64,000 nt of DNA from Nocardioides cavernae (GCF_013410035.1 NZ_JACCBW010000001.1:806001-870000); one strand, 5' to 3'. Shown: positions 25,492-36,326, counted from the stretch's first letter. The notes: generated from the sequence alone by a model not told the origin. Program-made: numbers and translations.

Positions 25492-27060
25492 TCAGCTCAG
25501 CGGCTGCCCGTCGGCCGGCGCGGGGGCGGCGGGCTCGGGCTCGGACAGCGCGGGCCGCGAGGCGGTGGGCGCGCTCGCGCCGTCGGTGCCGGCGTACTTC
25601 TGGATCAGCGACTCCACGTCGAGGCCCGTCGTCGACTTGAGCAGCTCCATCGTCTGGACGAGGTTGTTGGTGACCTGGCGGGGCAGCTCTCCGGCGCCGT
25701 CGGCGGAGATCACGGTCAGCTTGTCGATGCCGGCCATCGGGCGCGCGAGCTCGGCGGCCACCTTGGGCATGACCTCGATGAGCATCTGGAGCACCGCGGC
25801 CTCGTTGTAGCCCGCGAACGCCTCGGCCTTCTTGTCCATGGCCTCGGCCTCGGCCTGCCCGGCGGCGAGGATCGCGGCGGCCCTGGCCTCACCCTCGGCG
25901 CGGGTCGCGTCGGCCTCGGCGACACGACGCGCCTTCTCGGCCTCACCGCGCTTGGCGCCCTCAATGGCCTCGGCCTCGGCGAGCGCGGACCGGCGGGACT
26001 TCTCGCCCTCACCGGTGAGCCGCGCCTCCTCGGCCTGGGCCTCTGCGGCGGCGATCGAGGCGGCCTTGCGGGCCTCGGCCTCGAGGATCTGGGAGTTGCG
26101 GCGACCCTGCGCCTCGGTCTCGACGCGGTAGCGCTCGGCGTCGGCGGGCTTGCGGACCTCGGTGTCGAGCTCGCGCTCCTTGAGCGCCGCCTGGCGCACG
26201 GCCACCTTCTCCTGCTCGAGCAGGACGGCCTGGTCGCGGTCGGCCTGGGCCAGCGGGCCGGCGGCCGCGGCCTGGGCGTTGGCCGCGTCGGTCTCCGCCT
26301 TGATCTCGGCGTTCTTGAGGGCGAGGGCCCGCTGGGTGACGGCGATCTCCTGCTCGGCGGCGATCCGTGCCTGCTCGGCGGCCTGGCGGGCGTTGGCCTC
26401 GGCGATGGACGCCAGCTGGTTGAGCTTGGCGGCCTCGGGACGACCGAGGTCGGCGAGGTAGGAGCCGTCGTCGGTGATGTCCTGGATCTGGAAGGTGTCG
26501 AGCACGAGGCCCTGCCCGGTCAGCGAGGACTCCGACTCCTCGGCGACGCGCTGGGCGAAGGCGGCACGGTCGCGGATGATCTGCTCGACCGACATCGAGC
26601 CGACGATCGAGCGCAGCGCACCGGCGAGGACCTCCTGCGTGAAGGTCTCGATCTCCGACTGCTGGCTGAGGAACCGCTGACCGGCCGCGCGGATCGAGTC
26701 CTCGTTGCCGCCGACCTTGACCAGGGCGACCCCGTCGAGGTTCAGCTTGATGCCCTGGCCCGACACCGCCCCACGGATCTGCACCGAGATGCGCCGCGAG
26801 GACAGGTCGAGGGTGGCGAGGCGCTGCACGAACGGGATGACGAAGACGCCGCCGCCCATCACGACCTTCTGCCCGGACAGGTCGGTCGAGATCTCGCCGG
26901 TCTCGGGGTTGCGCACCTCGCCCTTGCCCTTGCGGCCGGTGACGATGAACGACTCGTTGGGGCCGGCGACCTTGTAGCGCGTGGTGACGAGCAGCGCCAG
27001 CAGCACCAGCAGGACGACGAGGCCGATCACCGAGGTGACGACCGGGGACAGACCGAACAT
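25492..27060 (-). CDS. Flotillin-like SPFH-domain membrane protein
   Basis: The protein has 522 residues. One N-terminal membrane helix (about 5-27) is followed by an SPFH domain beginning RYKVAGPNESFIVTGRKGKG, as in bacterial flotillins (FloT/YuaG, YqiK). From about 230 to 430 there are long Ala/Glu/Lys heptad repeats with many EA pairs, a coiled coil that drives oligomerisation. The tail has the LxxPMAGIDKLTVIS segment found in flotillins, then a Pro/Ala-rich end. Flotillins scaffold membrane microdomains. The NfeD-like gene directly upstream is the usual partner. Confidence 0.93.
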   Translation of the reverse strand: MFGLSPVVTSVIGLVVLLVLLALLVTTRYKVAGPNESFIVTGRKGKGEVRNPETGEISTDLSGQKVVMGGGVFVIPFVQRLATLDLSSRRISVQIRGAVSGQGIKLNLDGVALVKVGGNEDSIRAAGQRFLSQQSEIETFTQEVLAGALRSIVGSMSVEQIIRDRAAFAQRVAEESESSLTGQGLVLDTFQIQDITDDGSYLADLGRPEAAKLNQLASIAEANARQAAEQARIAAEQEIAVTQRALALKNAEIKAETDAANAQAAAAGPLAQADRDQAVLLEQEKVAVRQAALKERELDTEVRKPADAERYRVETEAQGRRNSQILEAEARKAASIAAAEAQAEEARLTGEGEKSRRSALAEAEAIEGAKRGEAEKARRVAEADATRAEGEARAAAILAAGQAEAEAMDKKAEAFAGYNEAAVLQMLIEVMPKVAAELARPMAGIDKLTVISADGAGELPRQVTNNLVQTMELLKSTTGLDVESLIQKYAGTDGASAPTASRPALSEPEPAAPAPADGQPLS

Positions 27061-27114
27061 GGCGGTGCTCCTTGTGGGGACGGGACGGGTCAGGCGGAGA
27101 TCAGGACGGGATGG

Positions 27115-27612
27115 TCAGGGCAGGAACAGGGGCTCGACCTGGACGGCCGTGGGCGAGATGACCTGGGTGACGCTCACCTGGGTCCCGGCCGGCACGGCGA
27201 CGCTGGAGCGGGCGTTGAGGCGGGTGAGGTGGCCGCCGACGCTGATCGACACCACCCCGAAGCCGCCCTCGGGGATGGCGCTGACGACGTTGCCGATCTT
27301 CTCGACCATGTCGGACGTACGCACGGTGTCGGTCTCGCCGGTGCCGTGCAGGAAGCGCGACGCGCGCGCCGCGAGCCAGCCGAGCAGCACGCCGAGGACG
27401 AGGCCGATCACGACGGCGACGGACGTCGACCCGGTCGCCGAGAGGGCGATCGCGCCGCCGAAGCCGAGCGCGCCGAGGAAGCCGGCGAGGGCCTCGGTCG
27501 AGAAGAAGCCGGCGCTGAGGCCCTCGAACGCGCCGTCGAGCACGTCGCCCACCACCAGCGCGACGAGCAGCAGCACGACGCCCAGCGCGCCGATGACCAG
27601 AAACGCGGTCAC
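27115..27612 (-). CDS. NfeD-like membrane protein, partner of flotillin
   Basis: The 165-residue protein has two or three hydrophobic helices (about 2-25, 45-65, 68-90) and a C-terminal OB-like beta domain from about 105 (KIGNVVSAIPEGGFGVVSIS...), the layout of NfeD proteins such as YuaF. NfeD genes are almost always next to flotillin genes, as here: the flotillin start lies 54 bases downstream. The start is GTG at 27612 with a strong GGGGGAGG site. It has lost recognisable protease parts, as in the short NfeD class. Confidence 0.82.
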   Translation of the reverse strand: MTAFLVIGALGVVLLLVALVVGDVLDGAFEGLSAGFFSTEALAGFLGALGFGGAIALSATGSTSVAVVIGLVLGVLLGWLAARASRFLHGTGETDTVRTSDMVEKIGNVVSAIPEGGFGVVSISVGGHLTRLNARSSVAVPAGTQVSVTQVISPTAVQVEPLFLP

Positions 27613-27748
27613 GATCCTCCCCCAGTCACCCGCAGCGCGCGGATGTCGCGCACAACATAGCGGCATGCTTCCCCGCACGGCGAGGTTCACACCACCGGGT
27701 CCGGACCCCATCTCGACGCGTCCCCGGGCGGACGGGATCGGGCGGGGG

Positions 27749-28648
27749 TCAGGCCAGGACGTGGGCCCCGGCGACCGGGCCGGTGGCGGTGAGCACCACC
27801 TCGTGGCCGGCGCCGGCCAGCCCGAGGGCGGTCTCGTGGGCGCCGTCGGCCGACTCGCACAGGAAGACCACCGTCGGCCCGGAGCCGCTGACCATCCCGC
27901 GCAGCGCCCCCTCGGCCTCGCCGCGCGCGATCAGGTCGCCGAGCTCGGGGCGCAGGTCGATGGCCGGCTCCTGCAGGTCGTTGTGGAGCGCCCGCGCCAG
28001 ACGTACGGGCTCCCCCGAGGCGAGCGCGGCGAGGAGGGGCTCGGCGGACGCGGGCACCTCCGGGGCGTCGGGTCGCAGCTCGTCGAAGTGGCGGTAGACC
28101 ACCGGTGTCGACAGGCCCTCGGCGGACGGCACGGCCACCCACCACCACGAGCCGAGGTCCTCGACGGGCGTGACGACCTCGCCGCGGCCGACGCCGCGCG
28201 CGGTGCCCCCGACGAGGGAGAACGGGATGTCGCTCCCGAGCCGGGCGGCGAGGGCGAGGAGGTCCTCGTCGGGCGTACGCAGGTCCCGGAGCCGGTCGTA
28301 GGCCACCAGCGCCGCGGCGGCGTCGGCCGAACCGCCGGCCATGCCCCCCGCGACCGGGATGTCCTTGCGCACCTCGAACGCACCGGCGGCGCCGACGCCT
28401 GCGTGGTCGGCGAGCAGGCGGGCGGCCCGCAGGACGATGTTGTCGGACCCCTCGGGGACGGCCGCCGGGTCGATGTGGTCGGCGACCTGGGTGCGGAGGG
28501 TGAGGTCGGCCGCGTCGGTCAGCGTGAGGTCGTCGTGGATCCCGATGGCCTGGTAGACCGTGTCGAGCGGGTGGAAGCCGTCCTCGCGCACCCGGCCGAC
28601 GCCGAGGTGGAGGTTGATCTTCGCTGCCGCGCGGACCGTGATGCTCAT
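27749..28648 (-). CDS. ispE: 4-diphosphocytidyl-2-C-methyl-D-erythritol kinase
   Basis: IspE phosphorylates CDP-methylerythritol in the MEP route to isoprenoids. The 299-residue GHMP kinase has [12 protein letters not shown] at the start, the ATP loop [19 protein letters not shown] and the C-terminal GSGPTVVFL motif. It overlaps rsmA by four bases (ATGA), as in the conserved rsmA-ispE pair of Actinobacteria (Rv1010-Rv1011). About 20 extra residues after motif 3 are near-normal variation. Confidence 0.97.
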   Translation of the reverse strand: MSITVRAAAKINLHLGVGRVREDGFHPLDTVYQAIGIHDDLTLTDAADLTLRTQVADHIDPAAVPEGSDNIVLRAARLLADHAGVGAAGAFEVRKDIPVAGGMAGGSADAAAALVAYDRLRDLRTPDEDLLALAARLGSDIPFSLVGGTARGVGRGEVVTPVEDLGSWWWVAVPSAEGLSTPVVYRHFDELRPDAPEVPASAEPLLAALASGEPVRLARALHNDLQEPAIDLRPELGDLIARGEAEGALRGMVSGSGPTVVFLCESADGAHETALGLAGAGHEVVLTATGPVAGAHVLA

Positions 28649-29511
28649 CGCTGCGCCGCCAGCCCCTCGGCGATCCTCGCGAAGTCGCCGACGTCGAGCA
28701 CCTCGCCGCGAGCGGTCGGGTCCACCCCCGCCGCCTCGAGCGCTGCGGTGGCCGCCTCGGCGGACCCGGCCAGCCCGCGCAGCGCAGCACGCACCTGCTT
28801 GCGGCGCTGGGCGAACGCGGCGTCGACGACGGCGAAGACCTGCTCGCGGGTGGCCGTGGTGTCCGGCGGCTCCCGCCGGGTCCAGGCGACGAGGCCGGAG
28901 TCGACGTTGGGCGCCGGCCAGAAGACGTTGCGTCCGATCGCGCCGGCCCGGCGCACGTCGGCGAACCAGGCGGCCTTCACGCTGGGCACGCCGTAGGTCT
29001 TCGAGCCCGGGGGCGCCGCGAGCCGGTCGGCCACCTCGGCCTGCACCATCACCAGGCCGCGCTCGAGGGAGGGCAGCAGGGTGAGCAGGTGGATGAGCAC
29101 GGGCACCGAGACGTTGTAGGGCAGGTTCGCGACGAGCGCGGTCGGCGCCGGGCCCGGCACCCCCTCCACCCGCATCGCGTCGGCGAGCACGACCTCGAAG
29201 CGGTCGGCCTGCGCCGGGGCGTACGCCTCGATCGTGGCCGGCAGCCGCTCGGCGAGGACCGGGTCGACCTCGATCGCGATGACCCGCCGGGCGACCTCGA
29301 GGAGGGCCAGCGTCAGGGACCCGAGGCCGGGGCCGACCTCGACGACGACGTCCGCGTCGGTGATGGCCGACTCGCGCACGATCCGGCGCACGGTGTTGGC
29401 GTCGATGACGAAGTTCTGCCCGCGCTGCTTGGTGGGTCGCAGGTCGAGCTCGGCGGCCAGCCGGCGCACCTCCGCGGGCCCGAGGAGCCTCGGGCCCGGG
29501 TCGGTCGTCAT
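28645..29511 (-). CDS. rsmA: 16S rRNA (adenine1518-N6/adenine1519-N6)-dimethyltransferase
   Basis: RsmA (KsgA) dimethylates two adjacent adenines in helix 45 of 16S rRNA as a late check of the 30S subunit. The 288-residue protein has [18 protein letters not shown], the SAM motif [17 protein letters not shown] and the catalytic motif [10 protein letters not shown]. The start at 29511 has TAGGGT seven bases upstream, giving a leaderless message; an earlier ATG at 29550 is unlikely. It is translationally coupled to ispE downstream. Confidence 0.97.
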   Translation of the reverse strand: MTTDPGPRLLGPAEVRRLAAELDLRPTKQRGQNFVIDANTVRRIVRESAITDADVVVEVGPGLGSLTLALLEVARRVIAIEVDPVLAERLPATIEAYAPAQADRFEVVLADAMRVEGVPGPAPTALVANLPYNVSVPVLIHLLTLLPSLERGLVMVQAEVADRLAAPPGSKTYGVPSVKAAWFADVRRAGAIGRNVFWPAPNVDSGLVAWTRREPPDTTATREQVFAVVDAAFAQRRKQVRAALRGLAGSAEAATAALEAAGVDPTARGEVLDVGDFARIAEGLAAQR

Positions 29512-29558
29512 GCGGCCAACCCTAGTGGCGGGCCGCGGCGCCGCCGTCACGCCGGTCC

Positions 29559-30707
<1,149 letters not shown>

Positions 30708-30946
30708 CTACCCGGGCCTCGGGCGGCAGCACACCCTCCGGCCGAGCGTGCGCAGCACCCACCAGCGCGGTGGGAGGACGTACGACGTGCGAGCGGGGGG
30801 GTTCTCGCAGGACCGGCCCGATCCGGTCCTCGTGCTGCCGGAAATCACTCCCGATCCCGGCCAACAATCACAGAACGATAACGACGAGATGCCCTCCCGC
30901 AAACTCGAACGCCGAAATCAGGCGATCGGATCTGCCTGCCGGCCTG

Positions 30947-31849
30947 CTACCAGGTGCCGCCGAAGGCGTCCTCGGTGGTGCGGTCGAGGGCCCGGCACAG
31001 CTCCTCCAGGTCCGCGTCGAGGACCTCGGCCATCGCGCGCACGGTCAGCGGGACGAGGTAGGACGCGTTGGGCCGGCCCCGGTACGGCGTGGGCGTGAGG
31101 TAGGGCGCGTCGGTCTCGACGAGCATCCGGTCGATCGGGGTGACGGCGAGGGCCTCGCGCAGCGGTGCGGCGTTCTTGAAGGTCACCGTCCCCGCGAAGC
31201 TGAGGAAGGCCCCGCGGTCCAGGCAGCGGCGTGCGAAGGACGCGTCGCCGGAGAAGCAGTGCATCACCCAGCGGTCGGGCGCGCCCTCCTCGTCGAGGAT
31301 GCGCAGCACGTCGTCGTGGGCGTCGCGGTCGTGGATCGCGAGGGTCTTGTCGAGCCGCTTGGCGATGTCGACGTGGCGGCGGAAGCTCTCCTCCTGGGCC
31401 GCGCGACCCTCCTCACCCGTGCGGAAGTGGTCGAGGCCCGTCTCGCCGACCGCGCGCACCTTGTCGTGGGCCGAGGCCAGGCGCTCGATCTCGTCCAGTG
31501 CGGCGTCGAGGTCGCCGGTCGCGGCGAGGCGCGGCGCCTCGTTGGGGTGCAGGGCGACGCCCGCGACGAGGGCGTCGTGGTCGGCCGCGGCCTGCACGGC
31601 CCAGCGGGCGCCGGGAAGGTCGCACCCGATCTGCACGATCCGCGGCACCCCGACCGCGGCCGCGGCGGCGATGGCGTCCTGCGTGGCGACCCAGTCGCCG
31701 TCGGCGATGTCGAGGTGGCAGTGGTTGTCGACCACGGGGTGGGGCAACGGGTCGGGCGCGGGCGGCCGCTCGCGGTCCCGGCGGGCACCCGACTTCTCCT
31801 CGGTGGCCGCGCGGCTGCGCGTGGGCTGTTCCGGCTCAGCGGTGGACAA
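30947..31849 (-). CDS. tatD: TatD-family metal-dependent deoxyribonuclease
   Basis: TatD nucleases are Mg-dependent 3'-5' exonucleases. Metal ligands appear in order: VVDNHCHLD, the Glu in RAVGETGLDHF, the His in LAIHDRDAHDD, the His in WVMHCFSGD and the Asp in LVETDAPYL. The N-terminus has no ATG; a TTG at 31849 preceded by GGGAGGTG gives 300 residues and overlaps the rsmI end by 14 bases. A GTG just before VDNHCH is the alternative. The first 35 residues are a charged Pro-rich extension. Confidence 0.93.
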   Translation of the reverse strand: MSTAEPEQPTRSRAATEEKSGARRDRERPPAPDPLPHPVVDNHCHLDIADGDWVATQDAIAAAAAVGVPRIVQIGCDLPGARWAVQAAADHDALVAGVALHPNEAPRLAATGDLDAALDEIERLASAHDKVRAVGETGLDHFRTGEEGRAAQEESFRRHVDIAKRLDKTLAIHDRDAHDDVLRILDEEGAPDRWVMHCFSGDASFARRCLDRGAFLSFAGTVTFKNAAPLREALAVTPIDRMLVETDAPYLTPTPYRGRPNASYLVPLTVRAMAEVLDADLEELCRALDRTTEDAFGGTW

Positions 31850-32666
31850 CGTCGTACACCTCCCGCTTGGGCAGTCCGGCCCGCTTCGCCACCTCGGCGA
31901 TCGCCTCCTTGCGGGTCGACCCGGACGACTCGAGGGCGGCGACGGCCGTACGCAGGGAGCCTGGGTCGGTGTCGACGGCGGGCGCGCCGCTGGAGCCCTG
32001 CACCACGATGGTGACCTCGCCGCGCACACCGTCGGCGGCCCACGCGACGAGCTCGGCGAGCGGCCCGCGGCGTACCTCCTCGTGCGTCTTGGTCAGCTCG
32101 CGGCAGACCGCGGCCGGGCGGTCGTCGCCGAGCGCCTCGGCCATCGCGGCGAGAGCCGCCTCGGTGCGGTGCGGGGCCTCGAAGAACACCATCGTGCGCT
32201 CCTCCGCGGCGAGGGAGGCCAGGCGCCGCCCGCGCTCGCCCGCCTTGCGGGGCAGGAAGCCCTCGAAGCAGAACCGGTCGACCGGCAGGCCGCTCACGGC
32301 GAGCGCGGTGAGGACGGCGCTCGGACCGGGCACCGCGGTGACCCGCACGTCGTGCTCGACGGCCGCGGCGACGAGGCGGTAGCCGGGGTCGGAGACGCTG
32401 GGCATGCCGGCGTCGGTCACCAGGACCACCCGGTCTCCGGCGAGCAGCGACTCGAGGAGCGCAGGGGTCCGGGCGGTCTCGTTGCCCTCGAAGTAGGACA
32501 CCACCCGTCCACGCAGCGTGATGCCGAGGTCGGCGCACAGCCGCTTGAGGCGGCGGGTGTCCTCGGCGGCGACGACGTCGGCCTCGGACAGCTCGGCGGC
32601 CAGCCGGGGCGGCGCGTCCCCGGCCCGGCCGATCGGGGTGCCCGCGAGGACCAGGACGCCTGACAT
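31836..32666 (-). CDS. rsmI: 16S rRNA (cytidine1402-2'-O)-methyltransferase
   Basis: RsmI 2'-O-methylates C1402 in the decoding centre. The 276-residue protein belongs to the tetrapyrrole-methylase fold family: LVLAGTPIGRAGDA at the start (normally TPIGN), VVAAEDTRRLKRL, the SAM-binding VLVTDAGMPSVSDPG, and the C-terminal RSMI helix-turn region (STRKEAIAEVAKRAGLPKREVYDVV). GATGAT six bases before the ATG points to a leaderless message. tatD follows with overlap; no metS gene separates them as it does in mycobacteria. Confidence 0.96.
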   Translation of the reverse strand: MSGVLVLAGTPIGRAGDAPPRLAAELSEADVVAAEDTRRLKRLCADLGITLRGRVVSYFEGNETARTPALLESLLAGDRVVLVTDAGMPSVSDPGYRLVAAAVEHDVRVTAVPGPSAVLTALAVSGLPVDRFCFEGFLPRKAGERGRRLASLAAEERTMVFFEAPHRTEAALAAMAEALGDDRPAAVCRELTKTHEEVRRGPLAELVAWAADGVRGEVTIVVQGSSGAPAVDTDPGSLRTAVAALESSGSTRKEAIAEVAKRAGLPKREVYDVVHR

Positions 32667-32714
32667 GGGGTGATCATCTCAGGCGGCCCGTTCCCACCCG
32701 CAGCCGAGAGAGCC

Positions 32715-32763
32715 GGGTCTCGATACGCCCGCTCGCTGGCGCTCGCGGGCTACTCGACCACCC
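32715..32763. repeat. REP-like palindrome with GGTCTCGATACG / CTCGACCACC ends
   Basis: The 49-bp element runs from GGGTCTCGATACG to TACTCGACCACCC with an inner stem CCCGC/GCGGG. From memory, elements with these ends are very common between genes in Nocardioides and related Actinobacteria. Only this copy is in the window. Confidence 0.65.
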
Positions 32764-32791
32764 AGGGGGGTGCGCTGGCGCTCGGCCACCT

Positions 32792-34519
32792 TCAACGGAC
32801 GCGGAACCACCAGGTCCGGCGCGCGGTGTTGCCGGCGGTGTCGCGCACGACGAGGCGTACGACGTGGCGCCCAGGCCCCAGCGGTGTGGCGGGGCGCCAC
32901 GTGACCAGCCCGCGGCGTGCGTCGTACGCCGGGCGGGCCACGCGTCGGCCGTCGACCCGCAGCACGAGGTCCTTCCTCCGGACGGTCGAGTCCCGGTCGC
33001 GGACCCGCGCGGTGATGGTCGGCCGCGCGCCACGCACGGCACGGAGGGGGCCCACCTTCGAGATGCGCGGCGGCACGGTGTCGGCCGCGGGAGCCGGAGC
33101 CGGGGCAGGCACCGGGGCCGGCGCCTGGGTCGGCGCCGGGGCCGCACCCCCGCCGACGACGACCTGCACGCTGTCGCTCACCCCGTGGCCCGCGTGGGGG
33201 CCCGAGGCGCGGGCGACGATCACCGTGGCGGTGTAGGTCCCGGGGGCGGCGTAGGTGTGGTCCGGGTCCGGGCCGCTGGCGCTCGTGCCGTCGCCGAAGC
33301 TCCACGCGTAGGACAGGTCCGCCGTCGCCGGCGCGAGGTCGGCGCAGCCGATCCGCCGAGCCGGGTTGGTCGGGTCGTGCACGACGACCGACACCGCGAG
33401 CGGGCCGGCGCGCAGGGGCTTGACGACCTCGACCGGGCCGCTGGCGCCGGCCGCGTCGGCGGCGAAGGCCGGCCAGATCTCGTTGGGCTCGGCGAACGGC
33501 TGGGTGGTGTCGAAGCGGAAGTGGGCGCCGCCGTCGTCGACGTCGCACGGCTTCTCGTGGACGTGGACCGGGTGCTGTGCGCCGGCACGCGCGCCGGTGA
33601 CGACGAGCGAGGTGCGGGTCTGGCCGCGGCCCCGCACCAGCACGGCGGTGCCCGTCAGCCCGGCGTCCTGGGGCTGCGCGTCGGCGAAGGGGGCGACGGT
33701 GCCGGTCGTGGTCACCTGCGTCGAGAAGGCCACGGCCAGCGGCGCGTTCCCGGACGAGGGGCTGGCCAGGGCGTCGATCGCGGGGAGCGCGCCGTCGTCG
33801 ACCGGCGGGTCCGGGTCCGGCGGCAGCGGGTCGCCGGTGACGGTGATCGGGAAGTCGCGCTCGACGAGCCCGCCGCGGCCGTCGCTCGCGCGCAGGCGGG
33901 CGGTGTACGCCCCGGGCGCGGCGTAGGCGTGCATCGCGTGGTCGGTGAGGGCCGCCGCCCCGCCGGCCCCGAAGTCCCACGACACCGCGACGACGTCGCC
34001 GTCGGGGTCGGTGGCGTTCGCGGTCGCGTGCACCGCCTGCCCGACCGCGACCGTCGTCGGCTCGACGACCGGGTCGACCACCGGCGCCGTGTTGCCGCCC
34101 GGGTCGACCACGAAGACGGCGCCCGACATCATCGTGCCGTGCAGCGAGCACCAGTAGCGGTAGGTGCCGGGTCGCTCGAAGGTGACCCGCACGGGCGCCT
34201 CCCCCGGTTCCCGATGGACCTGGAGCGGCTCGTCCCAGACGCTCTCCCACGCGTCGGACGGTGCGAGGGACGTCAGGTCGTGGCCCTGCGTCGCACGGTC
34301 GAAGCGCCACTCCACGGTGTCGCCGACCGCGATCGTCACGTGCGACAGGCCGGTGTCGACCGACTCCCACACGTTGCTGGCAGGCCCGTCGACCGCGTCG
34401 ACGACCCAGGTGCGGCCGGCCCCCGCCGGGGCAGCCGTCGAGGCGCCCGTCGCGCCGGGCAGCAGGACGGCCACGAGGGCGGAGCCGAGGAGCACGAGCA
34501 CGGCGACGGCGCGGGACAT
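32792..34519 (-). CDS. Secreted cupredoxin / PKD / Cu-only-SOD-like multidomain protein
   Basis: The protein has 575 residues with a signal peptide (1-26). Residues 35-138 resemble a plastocyanin-type copper domain with His80 (QGHDL) and C124-x2-H127-x2-M130 (YWCSLHGTM). Residues 145-228 form a PKD domain (WDFGAGG..., YAAPGAYTARL). Residues 260-395 resemble Cu,Zn superoxide dismutase: HVHEKPCD (His319, His321, Cys325), GGAHF (His333), VVVHD (His381) and RIGCAD (Cys392). The zinc-loop histidines are missing. A second PKD domain (WSFGDGTSASG) and a C-terminal beta module follow. Extracellular copper or redox chemistry is inferred. The gene is inserted between rsmI and pmt, which are near neighbours in mycobacteria. 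Confidence 0.75.
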   Translation of the reverse strand: MSRAVAVLVLLGSALVAVLLPGATGASTAAPAGAGRTWVVDAVDGPASNVWESVDTGLSHVTIAVGDTVEWRFDRATQGHDLTSLAPSDAWESVWDEPLQVHREPGEAPVRVTFERPGTYRYWCSLHGTMMSGAVFVVDPGGNTAPVVDPVVEPTTVAVGQAVHATANATDPDGDVVAVSWDFGAGGAAALTDHAMHAYAAPGAYTARLRASDGRGGLVERDFPITVTGDPLPPDPDPPVDDGALPAIDALASPSSGNAPLAVAFSTQVTTTGTVAPFADAQPQDAGLTGTAVLVRGRGQTRTSLVVTGARAGAQHPVHVHEKPCDVDDGGAHFRFDTTQPFAEPNEIWPAFAADAAGASGPVEVVKPLRAGPLAVSVVVHDPTNPARRIGCADLAPATADLSYAWSFGDGTSASGPDPDHTYAAPGTYTATVIVARASGPHAGHGVSDSVQVVVGGGAAPAPTQAPAPVPAPAPAPAADTVPPRISKVGPLRAVRGARPTITARVRDRDSTVRRKDLVLRVDGRRVARPAYDARRGLVTWRPATPLGPGRHVVRLVVRDTAGNTARRTWWFRVR

Positions 34520-34680
34520 GGGATCCTCTCGTGCGACCCGATGAACATGGTTCGCATATTTGAACGACGATGACAGTCTGGGTGGCGCGCCGGGAGGCGT
34601 CAAGGGCGCCGCGGTCGCCGCGGACCCAGGACGTCGCGCGTACGCCGGACCGGCCGCGTGGCTCTGGCTAGAGTTCCCGC

Positions 34681-36273
34681 GTGACCCCGACTGCCGCCGA
34701 GCGGAATCGTCCGCGCTGGCGGTCGGAGGACCCGCTCCTCGGCTGGGTGGGCGCGATCTGCCTGGCGAGCCTGGCGTTCTTCCTGCGCCGGTGGCACCTC
34801 GGCACGCCGCACCAGTTCTCGTTCGACGAGACCTACTACGCCAAGGACGCGTGGTCGCTGCTCAACCACGGCTACGTCCGCCAGTACGTCGAGGACGCGG
34901 ACAAGACGATCCTCAACGGCGGGCTCACCGGCCTGTTCCAGGACGACCCGTCGATGATCGTGCACCCGGAGGTCGGCAAGTGGCTGATCGCAGCCGGCAT
35001 CGAGGTGTTCGGCATGGACCCGACCGGCTGGCGTACGGCCTCGGCGGTGGTCGGCTCCCTGATGGTCCTGCTCATGTGCCGCTTCGTCCGGCGTGTCAGC
35101 GGGTCCACCGTGCTCGGCCTCGTCGCCGGCCTGCTGCTGTCGATCGACGGCCTCCAGCTCGTCCTCTCACGGCTGGCGCTGCTCGACATCTTCCTGGCGT
35201 TCTTCCTGCTGTGCGGCGTGCACTGCGTCGTCGCGGACCGGCAGTGGCTGCGCGACCGGCTCGCGGCGGAGCAGGCCTCCGGCCGGACCCGGCGCTGGCT
35301 CTTCTGGTGGCGTCCGTGGCTGCTCGCGGGCGGGCTCGCGTTCGGCCTCGCCTGCGGCACGAAGTGGTCCGGGGTCTATGCGCTCGCGGCGTTCGGGCTG
35401 CTCGCCTGGCTGTGGAGCGCCGGCGCGCGGCGCGCCTTCGGGCAGCGCCGCCCCCTGCTGAGGTCCGTGCTGCTCGACGGCGTCCCGGCCTTCGTCGCGC
35501 TCGTCGGCGTCGCCGCGGTCACCTACGTGGCGTCGTGGACGGGCTGGCTGGTGCACGCCGACGTCTACGAGGAGGCCTTCAGCAACACGCAGTACACCTC
35601 CTACGGCGGCGACGACCCGTGGCCGACCGCGAGCGAGCCGGACGCGGAGGGTCTCGGCGAGGTCACGCAGTCGTTGCGCTCGCTCTGGTCCTACCACCAG
35701 GACGTCTACACCTTCCACAGCCACTTCCTCGACGACTCGACCCACATCTACGCCTCGAAGCCGTCGACGTGGCTGGTCATGGGGCGCCCGGTCGGCGTCG
35801 ACGCGCAGACCGACATCCAGCCGGGATCACAGGGGTGCGAGGCCCCGTCCGGGTCGAGCTGCATCCGCCAGATCCTGCTCCTGGGCAACCCCGTCGTCTG
35901 GTGGGGCGGCTGCCTGGCGATGGTCGCGTCCCTGCTGCTGTGGATCGGCGCGCGCGACTGGCGCCACGGCGTCGCGGTCGTCGGCCTCGCCAGCACCTGG
36001 CTCCCGTGGTTCCTCTACGACGACCGACCGATCTTCTTCTTCTACGCGATCACCTGCCTCCCGTTCCTCGTCCTCTCCATCGCCCTCGCGATCGGGCACC
36101 TGATCGGCGCCTCCGACGTGCCGACCCCGCGGCGTACGTTCGGCGTGGTGGTCGCGGGCAGCTACACCGTGCTGGCGCTGGTCGCCTTCGCGTGGTTCTG
36201 GCCGATCTGGACCGACGTCCTGCTGACCAAGTCCGAGTGGGACGCCCGCATCTGGTTCCGGCGCTGGATCTGA
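34681..36273 (+). CDS. pmt: Dolichyl-phosphate-mannose-protein mannosyltransferase (PMT family)
   Basis: This multi-pass membrane enzyme transfers mannose from polyprenyl-phosphate-mannose to Ser/Thr of exported proteins. The 530-residue protein has the catalytic acidic pair in HQFSFDETYYAKDAW at the first external loop, about ten hydrophobic segments, and a conserved mid-region STHIYASKPSTWLVMGRP. The GTG start has TAGAGT six bases upstream (leaderless). It is divergent from the cupredoxin gene. It corresponds to Rv1002c, next to rsmI in mycobacteria; here one gene separates them. Confidence 0.94.
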   Translation: MTPTAAERNRPRWRSEDPLLGWVGAICLASLAFFLRRWHLGTPHQFSFDETYYAKDAWSLLNHGYVRQYVEDADKTILNGGLTGLFQDDPSMIVHPEVGKWLIAAGIEVFGMDPTGWRTASAVVGSLMVLLMCRFVRRVSGSTVLGLVAGLLLSIDGLQLVLSRLALLDIFLAFFLLCGVHCVVADRQWLRDRLAAEQASGRTRRWLFWWRPWLLAGGLAFGLACGTKWSGVYALAAFGLLAWLWSAGARRAFGQRRPLLRSVLLDGVPAFVALVGVAAVTYVASWTGWLVHADVYEEAFSNTQYTSYGGDDPWPTASEPDAEGLGEVTQSLRSLWSYHQDVYTFHSHFLDDSTHIYASKPSTWLVMGRPVGVDAQTDIQPGSQGCEAPSGSSCIRQILLLGNPVVWWGGCLAMVASLLLWIGARDWRHGVAVVGLASTWLPWFLYDDRPIFFFYAITCLPFLVLSIALAIGHLIGASDVPTPRRTFGVVVAGSYTVLALVAFAWFWPIWTDVLLTKSEWDARIWFRRWI

Positions 36274-36326
36274 CGGCCCAGACCGGACCACCTAGCGCAG
36301 ACCCGGAACGTACGCTGCAGTTTTCG

